Below are positions 1 through 8,258 of a stretch of 64,000 nucleotides of DNA, piece by piece. The stretch is taken from positions 32,998-96,997 of the forward strand of contig WFTC01000002.1 of NCBI GenBank assembly GCA_015485665.1, written 5' to 3'. The translations under genes were made by a program, and so were the position numbers. The DNA is from Candidatus Altimarinota bacterium. GTDB lineage: Bacteria > Patescibacteriota > Gracilibacteria > UBA1369 > 2-02-FULL-48-14. The notes under the pieces were generated by a model that ran no database searches, was not told the origin of the DNA, and worked only from the letters and a program-made list of their open reading frames with translations. Position 1 is the first letter of the stretch; every line of letters begins with the position of its first letter.

Positions 1-260
1 TCGGAAATGAAAGTGATCAAGTATTCCTTGGTAAAGACTTGGCTCACACAAAAAGTTACTCTGAAAACCAAGCAATGGAAATAGATAAACAAGTGGCAAA
101 CTTTGTAAAAGAAGCTTATCAATTAGCTAAAAAGATTCTAACTGACAACAGAAAGCAGTTCATTAAACTGAGCAAAGAACTATTAAAACGTGAAACTCTA
201 AGCAGAGAGGAATTTATAGAACTGTTTGAAGGGAAAAAATTGAAGAAAAAAGCCTCTTAG
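1..260 (+). CDS. ftsH: FtsH ATP-dependent zinc metalloprotease, C-terminal end only
   Basis: The gene enters from the left edge, in frame from base 3. The ORF track begins at an internal TTG and misses the first residues. The visible 85 or so residues match the C-terminal helical part of the FtsH protease domain: the segment QVFLGKDLAH, then YSE followed by an EID helix, and a tail rich in LL-RETL-EEF. FtsH is a membrane-anchored hexameric AAA+ protease that degrades misfolded membrane and regulatory proteins. The ATPase and HEXXH parts lie outside the window. A small heat-shock gene follows 14 bases later, so the two may share a stress-linked transcript. Confidence 0.85.
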   Translation, partial: GNESDQVFLGKDLAHTKSYSENQAMEIDKQVANFVKEAYQLAKKILTDNRKQFIKLSKELLKRETLSREEFIELFEGKKLKKKAS

Positions 261-274
261 TTTAAGATTAAGCC

Positions 275-730
275 ATGAATCAAGTGGGAATAGGACAATT
301 AAAACATGCAAAAGCAAGTGGAACACCCACAATTCTTTCAGATACGCCAAGAAAAGTAAAAAAGCAATCAATTAAAAAAAACGTATCTAAAAGACAAGAA
401 GGGCAACTTGCTGTGGATATTTATCACAGCTCTGATGAAATGATAATAATCTGCCCAATAGCTGGCGTGGATAAAAGAGATCTTAAAGTGGCGATTCAAG
501 ATGACGTTCTTACAATTCGCGGTGAGCGTAAAAAACTTCCGATAAGTGAAGGTGGGAATGCTCTTGTTCGTGAACTTTACTGGGGAGTTTTTTCAAGATC
601 CATCGTGCTTCCTGATCATATAGATCGCAAAGGCATTCAGGCTCGTGTACATGAACACCTATTGATTGTGAGCATACCGAAAACCGAAGATTTCAAAACT
701 CGTATCATTCACATCAATGATGAGTCATGA
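275..730 (+). CDS. Small heat-shock protein, Hsp20/alpha-crystallin family
   Basis: The protein has 151 residues, with a basic disordered N-terminus of about 45 residues followed by an alpha-crystallin domain (about 50-140). Typical features are the DVYH-like start of the beta sandwich, PIAGVDKRDLKV, the LTIRGER strand and the final IVSIPK strand. A short C-terminal IIHI resembles the I-x-I motif that docks neighbouring subunits. Such proteins hold unfolded proteins without using ATP. The gene lies between ftsH and galU and overlaps galU by four bases (ATGA), so translation is probably coupled. No CIRCE operator was seen in front of it. Confidence 0.88.
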   Translation: MNQVGIGQLKHAKASGTPTILSDTPRKVKKQSIKKNVSKRQEGQLAVDIYHSSDEMIIICPIAGVDKRDLKVAIQDDVLTIRGERKKLPISEGGNALVRELYWGVFSRSIVLPDHIDRKGIQARVHEHLLIVSIPKTEDFKTRIIHINDES

Positions 731-1569
731 ATCCTGAACCTGTGGATACTGCCGTAATTCTATGCTCGGGCTTGGGCTCACGCTTTTTACCTATGACAAA
801 AGCAATACCGAAAGCCATGCTGCCGATTATTGATAAACCTGTGGTTGAATATTTGGTGGATGAAGCTGTAAAAAGTGGAATAAAACGCATCGTCATAGTA
901 ATTGGTCCGGAAATGGACATAATCAAAAAGCACTTTCAAGCAAACCCAAAACTTGAAGCGCAACTACGCAACAAAGGCAAAGAAGAATTAATTGCCTGCT
1001 TGAATCCTTTTGAGGAAGTAGAATTTTATTTTTGCTTACAAAATAAACCTCTTGGCGACGGGAATGCAATTTTACAAGCAAAACAATGGATAAACGGACC
1101 ATTTGCAGTACTGTTTGGAGATGAAATTGTGGCAAATCCAATTCCAGCTTTAAAACAACTAATTGAATTATATGAAGAAGTTGGAAATTCTGTATTGGCT
1201 ATACGAGAAGTCCCAAAAGAAAAATTGCATTTATACGGCATAATTGACCCTATCAACTCGGAAAGTCGCAATGTAAAAATTAAAAATCTAATTGAAAAAC
1301 CTTCAGTAGCCAAAGCACCTTCCAATCTTGGCATAATCGGGAAATATATATGCACAACCAATGTCTTAGATTATTTGGTGAAAGGAAATTTGGATAATAA
1401 TTATAATAGTGGTGAACATCGCTTAATTGATGCATTTAAATACATGATTGAAGATGGAAAAAAGCTAAGTGCCTTGAAAATAAAAGGTGAGCGCTTTGAT
1501 ACCGGAAATAAAGCCGGCTTGCTTGGTGCAAACTTATATTTTTCTCAAGATCATAAAGATTTTAAATAA
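727..1569 (+). CDS. galU: UTP--glucose-1-phosphate uridylyltransferase (GalU-like nucleotidyltransferase)
   Basis: The enzyme makes UDP-glucose from UTP and glucose 1-phosphate for surface polysaccharides. The 280 residues begin with the nucleotide-binding signature GLGSRFLPMTKAIPKAMLP, slightly altered from the usual G-x-G-TR. Next come the DKPVVEYLVDEAV helix and a metal-site FGDE motif near residue 137. The length fits bacterial GalU (about 280-300). It overlaps the Hsp20 gene by four bases. A sugar-phosphate transferase lies 1.3 kb downstream, consistent with envelope sugar synthesis. Related nucleotidyltransferases with other sugar substrates cannot be excluded. Confidence 0.88.
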   Translation: MNPEPVDTAVILCSGLGSRFLPMTKAIPKAMLPIIDKPVVEYLVDEAVKSGIKRIVIVIGPEMDIIKKHFQANPKLEAQLRNKGKEELIACLNPFEEVEFYFCLQNKPLGDGNAILQAKQWINGPFAVLFGDEIVANPIPALKQLIELYEEVGNSVLAIREVPKEKLHLYGIIDPINSESRNVKIKNLIEKPSVAKAPSNLGIIGKYICTTNVLDYLVKGNLDNNYNSGEHRLIDAFKYMIEDGKKLSALKIKGERFDTGNKAGLLGANLYFSQDHKDFK

Positions 1570-1582
1570 CATCACATTTAAA

Positions 1583-1702
1583 ATGAAACTTCTTCTTTCC
1601 ACATCTTTACTAGGTCTTTTACTTCTCACAGCATGCCAAACTCCATCTCCGGAAGATATACCTGAAGTTGGAAATACGGTTACAGCTCCGCAACTCAATT
1701 AA
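1583..1702 (+). CDS. Very small predicted lipoprotein
   Basis: The ORF track starts this frame at 1487, inside galU. The convincing start is the ATG at 1583, because it gives a perfect lipoprotein signal peptide: MKLLL, a hydrophobic run, then the lipobox LLTAC. Processing would leave about 22 residues beginning with the lipidated Cys, rich in Pro, Glu and Thr. It follows galU by 13 bases and is probably in the same transcript. No function can be assigned; it may be a small envelope spacer or simply a short secreted peptide. Confidence 0.6.
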   Translation: MKLLLSTSLLGLLLLTACQTPSPEDIPEVGNTVTAPQLN

Positions 1703-1711
1703 AATCTGCAA

Positions 1712-1738
1712 CCTTAAAGCTTTTATTTTAAGGATTTT
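1712..1738 (+). terminator. Weak terminator-like hairpin
   Basis: A perfect 7-bp stem, CCTTAAA with TTTAAGG and an 8-nt loop, is followed by ATTTTAT. It sits just after the small lipoprotein gene and before a good promoter. The stem is AT-rich, so termination would be weak. Confidence 0.4.
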
Positions 1739-1780
1739 ATAAGCAGCAACATCAAAGACGAAAATGCCAAGTCATGGATA

Positions 1781-1809
1781 TTGATAAAATAGAAGATTTT
1801 TGCTAAAAT
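1781..1809 (+). promoter_or_regulatory. Promoter for the TPR gene
   Basis: TTGATA and TAAAAT are separated by exactly 17 bp, a near-consensus housekeeping promoter. The predicted transcript would begin about 27 nt before the TPR start codon. No Shine-Dalgarno sequence lies in that A-rich leader. Confidence 0.65.
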
Positions 1810-1842
1810 AAAGAGATATCTCAAAAAATAAACACAAAAAAA

Positions 1843-2433
1843 ATGACTCTGGATTCATTGCTGAAAGAGGCAGATAAGCTCAAATTGCAAGGTCGTCATG
1901 ATGAAGCCATAAAGCTTTCTCAAAAAATGCTTATGATGGATTTGGACTTTGTGGATGCATATGAAGAACTTGGTGACAACTACCTTAGCCTCCATCAATA
2001 TGACGAAGCAAAAAAAGCTTTAAAGCATGCCTTAAAGCTTAATCCAAAAAGTCCCAATGCTCTATATCTGCTCGGATTTCTATACAGCTCTCTGGGTGAC
2101 TTTGAACGCTCTGTTGAAACTTTGGAGATTGCAAACAATGTTCAACCTCATCATCCGGAAATACTTAGATGTCTTGGTTGGTCTATTTTCCATAGCGGTG
2201 AACGTAAAAGAGGCTTAGTAATTCTTGAAAGAGCACGTGCAATGTCACCATACGACACTTTGATAATTTGTGATTTGGCAGTATGCTATTTGAATGACAG
2301 ACAGTTTGACACAACAATTGCTCTTCTTGAAAGCGCATTGAAAATTGAACCTGATAATGAAAAGGCAAAAGACTGCTTGTCAACAGCCAAATTCTTTAAA
2401 AAAGAATTTGAAAAATTGAAGAAAGAATCTTGA
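1843..2433 (+). CDS. Tetratricopeptide repeat (TPR) protein
   Basis: The 196 residues consist almost wholly of about five TPR units (roughly residues 1-34, 37-70, 71-104, 105-138 and 139-172). The repeats show the typical A/G-x-x-Y pattern and the recurring helix end ALKLNPKSPNAL. There is no signal peptide or membrane segment, so it is likely a cytoplasmic scaffold that binds a partner protein. It has its own promoter and is followed by RNase P RNA. The binding partner cannot be read from the sequence. Confidence 0.85.
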   Translation: MTLDSLLKEADKLKLQGRHDEAIKLSQKMLMMDLDFVDAYEELGDNYLSLHQYDEAKKALKHALKLNPKSPNALYLLGFLYSSLGDFERSVETLEIANNVQPHHPEILRCLGWSIFHSGERKRGLVILERARAMSPYDTLIICDLAVCYLNDRQFDTTIALLESALKIEPDNEKAKDCLSTAKFFKKEFEKLKKES

Positions 2434-2437
2434 TTCA

Positions 2438-2465
2438 TTTCCAAAAAATCGGTAGCTTTTACTAT
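2438..2465 (+). promoter_or_regulatory. Possible rnpB promoter
   Basis: A TACTAT -10 element at 2460-2465 lies just before the inferred 5' end of RNase P RNA. The -35 region (TTTCCA, 16 bp upstream) is poor. Position relative to the RNA end is the main support. Confidence 0.4.
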
Positions 2466-2469
2466 GCAA

Positions 2470-2845
2470 AAAATCTCTGAGTGACCGCAATGGGCGAAAT
2501 GGTATTCGCCCATTGAGGAAAGTCCGAGCAACAGAGGCAGGAACGTCGCTAACGGCGACCGCATGAGGATATCAAAAACCTCTTGCAGGGAAAGTGCCAC
2601 AGAGACGAGAGATGTGAAACGCCCCCTACAACTATAGTGTTGCGGGGCGCCCCCTCGCGAGAGGGTGTGCGTGGTAAACCCGTTCTGTTGCAAGGCAGGA
2701 ATGGAGCTTTGGAACCGGCCGGCCTCAGGCCCCTTTGCGCCTGCCGCACCGAGCTTATCAGTAATGATAAGCCCAGATAGATGGTCACAGCCGCAGCCCG
2801 CTAGCGGGCTGCGGACACAGAACTCGGCTTATGACGAGGTTTTTT
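2470..2845 (+). ncRNA. rnpB: RNase P RNA, bacterial type A
   Basis: This is the catalytic RNA that trims the 5' leader of pre-tRNAs. It carries the universal core blocks GAGGAAAGTCCGAGC near the 5' side, GGGAAAGTGCCACAGAGA in the middle, and AGATAGATGGTCACAG with ACAGAACTCGGCTTA near the 3' side. The ends were set by pairing of P1: AAAATCTC at 2470-2477 with GAGGTTTT at 2836-2843, allowing one G-U pair. The RNA is much more GC-rich than its surroundings. ORFs called across it on both strands are artefacts. The protein subunit gene rnpA is elsewhere in the window (29.7 kb). Confidence 0.96.
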
Positions 2846-2903
2846 GCCATTGGGTTCTATTCTTTACAATCTTCCAGATATAAATTAGAGTTTTCGCCGT
2901 ATT

Positions 2904-4355
2904 ATGAGCATGAAACGTTCAGAAATAACTTTCGGTCTGATAAAAATACCAATGGACTTTGGTCTTACTGTATTGGCTTTTTATTGGGGATACTTACTGC
3001 GCATCAAAAGCGATTTCATACCAAAAGTACAATTACCGCTTGATTTAAATACCTTCCCTCCTCTAAGTGAATATATAAAGTTAAGCTTACTCTTTGCATG
3101 CTTTTTAGTGATAATTTTCGCATTGAACGGACTTTACAAGCTTAAAAACACAATTTCTTTTTTTCAGGAAATACAAAGTATTTTGTGGCATTGGGCAGTT
3201 TGGCTGCTCATGATAATGTCCTATTTTTTCATAGTGCATGAAATATTCTTTTCAAGACTTGTGCTTGCTTTCAGTGTTGGACTTACATTGTTGTTTTTAA
3301 TAATTGCACGATTCATTTTAAAGGAAATGCAAAATATTTTTCTGCAAAAAGGTCAAGGTCGCCAAAGAGTCTTACTGATAGGAGCAAATAAAATCACTCA
3401 AAAAATCGCACAAACACTTGAAAAAGACCCTCATTATCATTTACTTGGATACTTGGCGGAAAACAATCAACAACTTGATATTTTAAAAAAATTGGGTTCA
3501 TTAAACGATATATCCGAAGTTACTAAAAAATACAAAGTGGATGAAATAATCCAAACAAGCCAAGCTTTCAGTGAAATACAAGACCACGAAATTCTGGCAT
3601 TTTGCCAAGAAAAACATTTAGATTATCGTTTTGTTCCTGATATTTTAGCGGTTGAACGAAGTAATATTGAAATAATACCTTTAGCCGGATTCCCTTTAAT
3701 ACACCTGAAACCCACAGCTTTGGATGGATGGGGTAAAGTTGCAAAACGCTTTATGGATGCGGTTTTATCAGCAATTGCATTGATTTTTTTAAGTCCGCTC
3801 ATGCTTGTAATTGCACTATGCATAAAACTGGATTCCAAAGGTCCGGTTTTATTTTGCAGGCTTAAAGACGGCAGCCCAGCAAACCGCATAGGTCAAGCGG
3901 GACGTGAATTTCAATTCTACAAGTTTCGCACCATGAAACATGACAGTCATGAACTTAGATACACAAAACTTGCCAATAAAAATCATCGCAAAGGCAGTCC
4001 TCTCGTAAAAATTAAAAATGATCCTCGCATAACTCGTTTTGGAAGATTTCTACGTCGCAGCAGTTTGGACGAACTGCCTCAACTTTGGAATGTCTTAAAA
4101 GGTGATATGAGTTTGGTTGGACCACGCCCACATTTACCTGAAGAAGTTGCAAACTATAAAAAACATCATAAATTCTTGCTAACAATAAAACCAGGCATAA
4201 CCGGTCTAAGTCAAATAAGCGGACGTAGCGATCTGGATTTTGAAGAAGAAGTACGGCTTGACAGCTACTACATCAAGCACTGGTCTTTATGGCAAGATTT
4301 CCGTATTCTACTGAAGACCGTTTTTGTTATTTTCAGTGGAAAAGCGGCAGATTAA
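2904..4355 (+). CDS. Polyprenyl-phosphate sugar-1-phosphate transferase (WcaJ/WbaP-like)
   Basis: The enzyme moves a sugar 1-phosphate from its nucleotide to undecaprenyl phosphate, the first membrane step of an exopolysaccharide or glycan. Of 483 residues, the first 140 or so hold four membrane helices. A CoA-binding-like Rossmann segment follows (VLLIGANKITQKI, near 150-270). After a fifth hydrophobic segment comes the bacterial sugar transferase domain, with FYKFRTMKHDS, SLDELPQLWNVLKGDMSLVG and GPRP. Length and layout match the long family form. GalU upstream could provide UDP-glucose, but the sugar used is not known. Confidence 0.92.
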   Translation: MSMKRSEITFGLIKIPMDFGLTVLAFYWGYLLRIKSDFIPKVQLPLDLNTFPPLSEYIKLSLLFACFLVIIFALNGLYKLKNTISFFQEIQSILWHWAVWLLMIMSYFFIVHEIFFSRLVLAFSVGLTLLFLIIARFILKEMQNIFLQKGQGRQRVLLIGANKITQKIAQTLEKDPHYHLLGYLAENNQQLDILKKLGSLNDISEVTKKYKVDEIIQTSQAFSEIQDHEILAFCQEKHLDYRFVPDILAVERSNIEIIPLAGFPLIHLKPTALDGWGKVAKRFMDAVLSAIALIFLSPLMLVIALCIKLDSKGPVLFCRLKDGSPANRIGQAGREFQFYKFRTMKHDSHELRYTKLANKNHRKGSPLVKIKNDPRITRFGRFLRRSSLDELPQLWNVLKGDMSLVGPRPHLPEEVANYKKHHKFLLTIKPGITGLSQISGRSDLDFEEEVRLDSYYIKHWSLWQDFRILLKTVFVIFSGKAAD

Positions 4356-4368
4356 TAACATTAAAAAG

Positions 4369-5082
4369 ATGCATTCTTTTCTGAAGAAACAACTGAAACG
4401 TAAGAAAGAAAGAAAAATTTTTGCCAAGTCCATACAAAACTTGCTGGAAGAAGAGCGACTTTCCATTCCTTTCATTCTATTCACTGTACTGTCATCCGCC
4501 ATTGCAACCTTGGGTATTGTCATGCACAGCTCTAGTATATTAATAGGTTCAATGCTTATAGCTCCTTTACTAATTCCTGTAATAGGACTTAGCATAGGTG
4601 TTGGATGCGGCAGCGTAAATTTGGTTTTAAAATCATTGCAATCTCTTTTTCTTGGAATGTTGGTCAGCATTGTGGTTTCTTACATACTTGCAAGACGTAT
4701 CATGCCAATTGAATTGGACGAAACGCTTTACAGAAATTTTTCAGACAGCTTCTTATATGCTCTTGTAGCCTTTTTTTCCGGCATTCTGGCGGTTTACAGT
4801 TGGCTCACACCTCGTAAAACAGACAAAATCATTCCAGGGGTTGGTGTTGCGGTGGCACTGGTACCTCCTCTCTCCTTTTTAGGAGTGGTTTTGGCAAGTG
4901 GAGAGTCAAAGTTTTTAACGGATATACTACAATTAATTTTTGTAAATCTGTTTGGGATTTTTATTGGAGGATACCTCACCTATCTGATTTCAACTCTATT
5001 AAGCAAACATTCGCACTTTGAAAGAGGCAAAGAAGTGGAAAAACAAATTGAAAAAATCTCTGAAGAGAATAAAACTCCTTGA
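4369..5082 (+). CDS. DUF389 family membrane protein
   Basis: The ORF track starts at 4324, inside the sugar transferase gene. The ATG at 4369 removes that overlap and gives a basic N-terminus (MHSFLKKQLKRKKERK) before about six membrane helices. The signature of DUF389 (TIGR00341-like) proteins is the block ATLGIVMHSSSILIGSMLIAP, followed by VALVPPL. The molecular function of this family is not established. The protein is 237 residues with a charged C-terminal tail. It sits just before secA but has no obvious link to it. Confidence 0.82.
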   Translation: MHSFLKKQLKRKKERKIFAKSIQNLLEEERLSIPFILFTVLSSAIATLGIVMHSSSILIGSMLIAPLLIPVIGLSIGVGCGSVNLVLKSLQSLFLGMLVSIVVSYILARRIMPIELDETLYRNFSDSFLYALVAFFSGILAVYSWLTPRKTDKIIPGVGVAVALVPPLSFLGVVLASGESKFLTDILQLIFVNLFGIFIGGYLTYLISTLLSKHSHFERGKEVEKQIEKISEENKTP

Positions 5083-5108
5083 ACGTTTTATTTTGATTCA
5101 AGCCGTGC

Positions 5109-5114
5109 TAAACT
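5109..5114 (+). promoter_or_regulatory. Putative -10 element for secA (leaderless)
   Basis: TAAACT ends seven bases before the secA ATG, placing the transcript start at or next to the start codon. No good -35 element was found at 16-18 bp, so support rests on the recurring spacing seen at other genes here. Confidence 0.35.
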
Positions 5115-5121
5115 GCCCGCA

Positions 5122-7509
5122 ATGAAGAAATTGATTGAAAAAATACTCGGAGATCCAAAAAAAAAGCAGATCAAAAAAATGCAAACTTTGATTGAAAAGA
5201 TCAATGAAATTGAAATTGATTTCCAATTAAAGCTAAGTGACGAAGATATTCCAAAAAAAACTGACGAATTTAAAAAACGTATTGCTGAAGGCGAATCCAC
5301 GGATGACTTGCTGCCTGAAGCCTTTGCTTTAGTCAAAAATGCTTGCAGAAGGCTTAAAGGGCGTACTTGGAAGGTACGTGGTGATGATTACACTTGGGAT
5401 ATGGTTCCTTACAATGTGCAGCTTGTGGGTGGCATAGTAATGCATAGATCAATGATAGCGGAAATGCGTACGGGTGAAGGAAAAACCTTGGTATGTACTT
5501 TGCCGATTTATTTAAATGCACTTACTGAGAAAGGTGTGCATGTAGTAACCGTAAACGATTACTTGGCTCAAAGGGATGCGGAATGGATGGGAGGGCTATA
5601 CAGGTTTTTAGGGCTTAGCACTGGAATCGTAATGAGAGGTCAATCAAAAGATGAAAAGAAAGAAGCTTATAAGGCAGATATAACCTACGGGACAAACAAT
5701 GAATTTGGCTTTGACTATTTAAGAGATAACATGGCAAGAGACAAAAAAGATATTGTCATGCGAGATTTACACTTTGCAATAATTGATGAAGTGGATTCCA
5801 TTTTGATAGATGAATCAAGAACACCTCTGATAATTTCAGCTCCGGGAGAAGAATCAACGGATAAATACCAACTTTACAACAAATTAGTGCAAGAACTGGA
5901 AGAAAACACTCATTACAACGTAGATGAAAAACAAAGAGTGGCAACTCTAAGTGAAGCCGGAATTGCAAAAATGGAAGAACTTATGGGGGTTGATAACATT
6001 TACACTGACAAAGGTTTTGGTGAAGTACATCATATTGAACAAGCTTTACGTGCAAACTACGTTTACAAACGTGATATTGATTATGTAATTCAAGACAATG
6101 CTGTTGTCATTGTAGATGAATTCACAGGAAGGCTCATGCCGGGTCGCAGATATGGACAAGGTTTACATCAAGCTGTAGAAGCTAAAGAAGGCGTTCCAAT
6201 CAGACGTGAAAGTCGCACTCTGGCAACAATCACTTTCCAAAATTATTTTAGAATGTATGAAAAAATAGCTGGAATGACAGGTACGGCGGATACCGAAGAA
6301 GAGGAGTTTGCCAGTATTTATGGTTTGAATGTAATTCCTATACCGACACATCGTCCAATTGCACGCCAAGATTTACCTGATGTTATATATAAAAACATCA
6401 ATGGAAAATTCAATGCCATTGCAGAGCAAGTAAAAGAGTTAAATAAAAAAGGACAACCTGTCTTAATTGGTACAATATCGGTAGAGAAATCGGAAGCTCT
6501 TTCCAAATTATTGAAAAAACGCAAAATTCCTCATCAGGTATTGAATGCGAAACATCACGAACGTGAAGCTGATATAATTGCACAAGCTGGGCAAAAAGGC
6601 GCTGTTACAATAGCAACAAACATGGCTGGACGCGGAACAGATATTAAGCTTGGAGAGGGGGTAAAAGAATTAGGTGGACTTTATGTGATAGGTTCTGAAC
6701 GCCATGAATCAAGACGCATTGACAATCAATTGCGAGGACGATCCGGTCGTCAAGGAGATCCGGGAAGCAGTCGTTTTTACGTATCAATGGAAGACGATTT
6801 AATGCGCATTTTTGGAGGAGAGAGGCTTAAAAATATGATGGAGAAAATGGGCTTCCCAGAAGACATGCCGATTGAAAACAGAATGATATCAAAACATATT
6901 GAAGGAGCTCAAAAAAAGGTTGAAGGACGCAATTTTGATGTAAGAAAACACCTTGTACAATATGACGATGTGATGAATAAGCATCGTGAAATAATATACA
7001 AGCGCAGACGCGATATTCTGGAAAAAGAAAGTTTAAAAAATGATGTTTTACTGCTAATTGAACAAGAAGTGGAAAAGATAGTTCTAAATCATCCGGATGA
7101 TAATAAAGAGATTGTGGAAATTATTAATGCTCTACATAGAAACGAAACAATGCCTCTTGCGATAGAAAGCATCAATTCCCTTTCTCCGGAAGAACAAATA
7201 GATCTTATCAAGGCTTATCTGGAAAAAGAATATGAAGCAAAAGAAAAAGAGTTGCCCAGCCCTGACATTTTAAGAAAAACCGAAAGAGCAATAATGCTGC
7301 GAGTGATAGATATACATTGGATGCGACATATTTCAGAACTTAAGGACTTGAGAAGTGCTGTTGCACTAAGTGGCTATGGACAAAGGGATCCTTTGATTGA
7401 ATATCAAAATGTTGCATTTCGTTCCTTCCAAGAAATGTTAGCTAAAATAGACCGTAACATAGTAAGCAATATGTTCCGTGTTAAAATCAAAATAAAAATT
7501 GCAGCCTAA
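5122..7509 (+). CDS. secA: Protein translocase ATPase SecA
   Basis: SecA is the cytoplasmic motor that pushes unfolded preproteins through SecYEG. The 795 residues contain Walker A MRTGEGKT near 110, the DEAD-like IIDEVDSILIDE near 215, the preprotein cross-linking region, motif NMAGRGTDIKLGEGV in NBD2, RGRSGRQGDPG, and the helical wing and scaffold regions. The protein ends at KIKIKIAA without the Cys-rich zinc domain found at the C-terminus of many SecA proteins, as in other short forms. Its stop codon overlaps the convergent downstream gene by four bases. Confidence 0.97.
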   Translation: MKKLIEKILGDPKKKQIKKMQTLIEKINEIEIDFQLKLSDEDIPKKTDEFKKRIAEGESTDDLLPEAFALVKNACRRLKGRTWKVRGDDYTWDMVPYNVQLVGGIVMHRSMIAEMRTGEGKTLVCTLPIYLNALTEKGVHVVTVNDYLAQRDAEWMGGLYRFLGLSTGIVMRGQSKDEKKEAYKADITYGTNNEFGFDYLRDNMARDKKDIVMRDLHFAIIDEVDSILIDESRTPLIISAPGEESTDKYQLYNKLVQELEENTHYNVDEKQRVATLSEAGIAKMEELMGVDNIYTDKGFGEVHHIEQALRANYVYKRDIDYVIQDNAVVIVDEFTGRLMPGRRYGQGLHQAVEAKEGVPIRRESRTLATITFQNYFRMYEKIAGMTGTADTEEEEFASIYGLNVIPIPTHRPIARQDLPDVIYKNINGKFNAIAEQVKELNKKGQPVLIGTISVEKSEALSKLLKKRKIPHQVLNAKHHEREADIIAQAGQKGAVTIATNMAGRGTDIKLGEGVKELGGLYVIGSERHESRRIDNQLRGRSGRQGDPGSSRFYVSMEDDLMRIFGGERLKNMMEKMGFPEDMPIENRMISKHIEGAQKKVEGRNFDVRKHLVQYDDVMNKHREIIYKRRRDILEKESLKNDVLLLIEQEVEKIVLNHPDDNKEIVEIINALHRNETMPLAIESINSLSPEEQIDLIKAYLEKEYEAKEKELPSPDILRKTERAIMLRVIDIHWMRHISELKDLRSAVALSGYGQRDPLIEYQNVAFRSFQEMLAKIDRNIVSNMFRVKIKIKIAA

Positions 7510-8153
7510 AAGTGACGGAAGCACGCATACAATGTGTTAAAAGCCAATTTACTATCTTCATGATCCACAAAAATCATGAACTCTGTGTAAGTTGAGAAAA
7601 CTTCTATCAAATTTACTCCTTGCAAAGTTGTTTTTTGCAATACCATATAAAGAAAACCCGGAATTTTTGTATAACTTGGATCAAATTGTAAACCTATACC
7701 TGTAATATTTTTCTTCAAAAATAGATGCTCATATGGAATATATTCCGGCAAGCGCTCCAGAAAAGACATTTCAGTAATCAATGTAACTTCTTTCGTAGAT
7801 TCTGAGATTGAAATAAAACCTTTATATCTTTGTATCCATTTATAATAATTATTTGCATGACGATGCAGATTCAAATTCTTAGTGAAAGTCACTGTAAAGA
7901 GATTTGCTTGAACTGAAATTTTTTCAATACAAAAAGGCTTTGTAAGCTTATATCCTCTCTCAAAAAAACTCTGCATACGAGACAAATTCATGAGAATCGC
8001 ACTAATTTTCACTTCTTTTTTAAGGCGCGCTTCAACAAGCGGACTTAAATAACGAGCTAACTGAGATAAATTAAAAAGGCGGTGAGACAAGCCAACCTTC
8101 AAGAAATCATTTGCATTTATAATGCTAGCAAGTGCATCTGAAATTTTCAACAT
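7506..8153 (-). CDS. ACT-like domain protein of unknown function
   Basis: The start was placed at the ATG giving MLKISDAL, because the six upstream residues (MLYIYI) look untranslated. The 215 residues are soluble. The first half is helical, with SQLARYLSPLVEARLKKEVK resembling an N-terminal DNA-binding or dimer helix pair. The second half repeats beta-alpha-beta patterns ending in GVNLIEVFSTYTEFMIFV, which resembles ACT small-molecule-binding domains. A regulatory role is inferred only from that fold resemblance. It is divergently transcribed from the GCS2-like gene and could respond to its product. Confidence 0.5.
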   Translation of the reverse strand: MLKISDALASIINANDFLKVGLSHRLFNLSQLARYLSPLVEARLKKEVKISAILMNLSRMQSFFERGYKLTKPFCIEKISVQANLFTVTFTKNLNLHRHANNYYKWIQRYKGFISISESTKEVTLITEMSFLERLPEYIPYEHLFLKKNITGIGLQFDPSYTKIPGFLYMVLQKTTLQGVNLIEVFSTYTEFMIFVDHEDSKLAFNTLYACFRHF

Positions 8154-8209
8154 AATATAAATATATAACAAAATTATTTAAAAATCCATATTTTTTATGA
8201 ATAAATTGC

Positions 8210-8237
8210 TTATTTTATAAGAAAAAAGATAATAAAA
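8210..8237 (+). promoter_or_regulatory. Possible promoter for the GCS2-like gene
   Basis: TTGCTT and GATAAT with a 16-bp spacer lie in the very AT-rich divergent intergenic region, about 21 bases before the start codon. AT-richness makes chance matches likely. Confidence 0.35.
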
Positions 8238-8258
8238 TCCCAGATTTAAATCAAAAAT

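Noticed and set aside
2183-2883. Several ORFs of 65-135 residues on both strands around 2.2-2.9 kb
   Set aside because: They lie over RNase P RNA or opposite the TPR gene, and their products show no family features.
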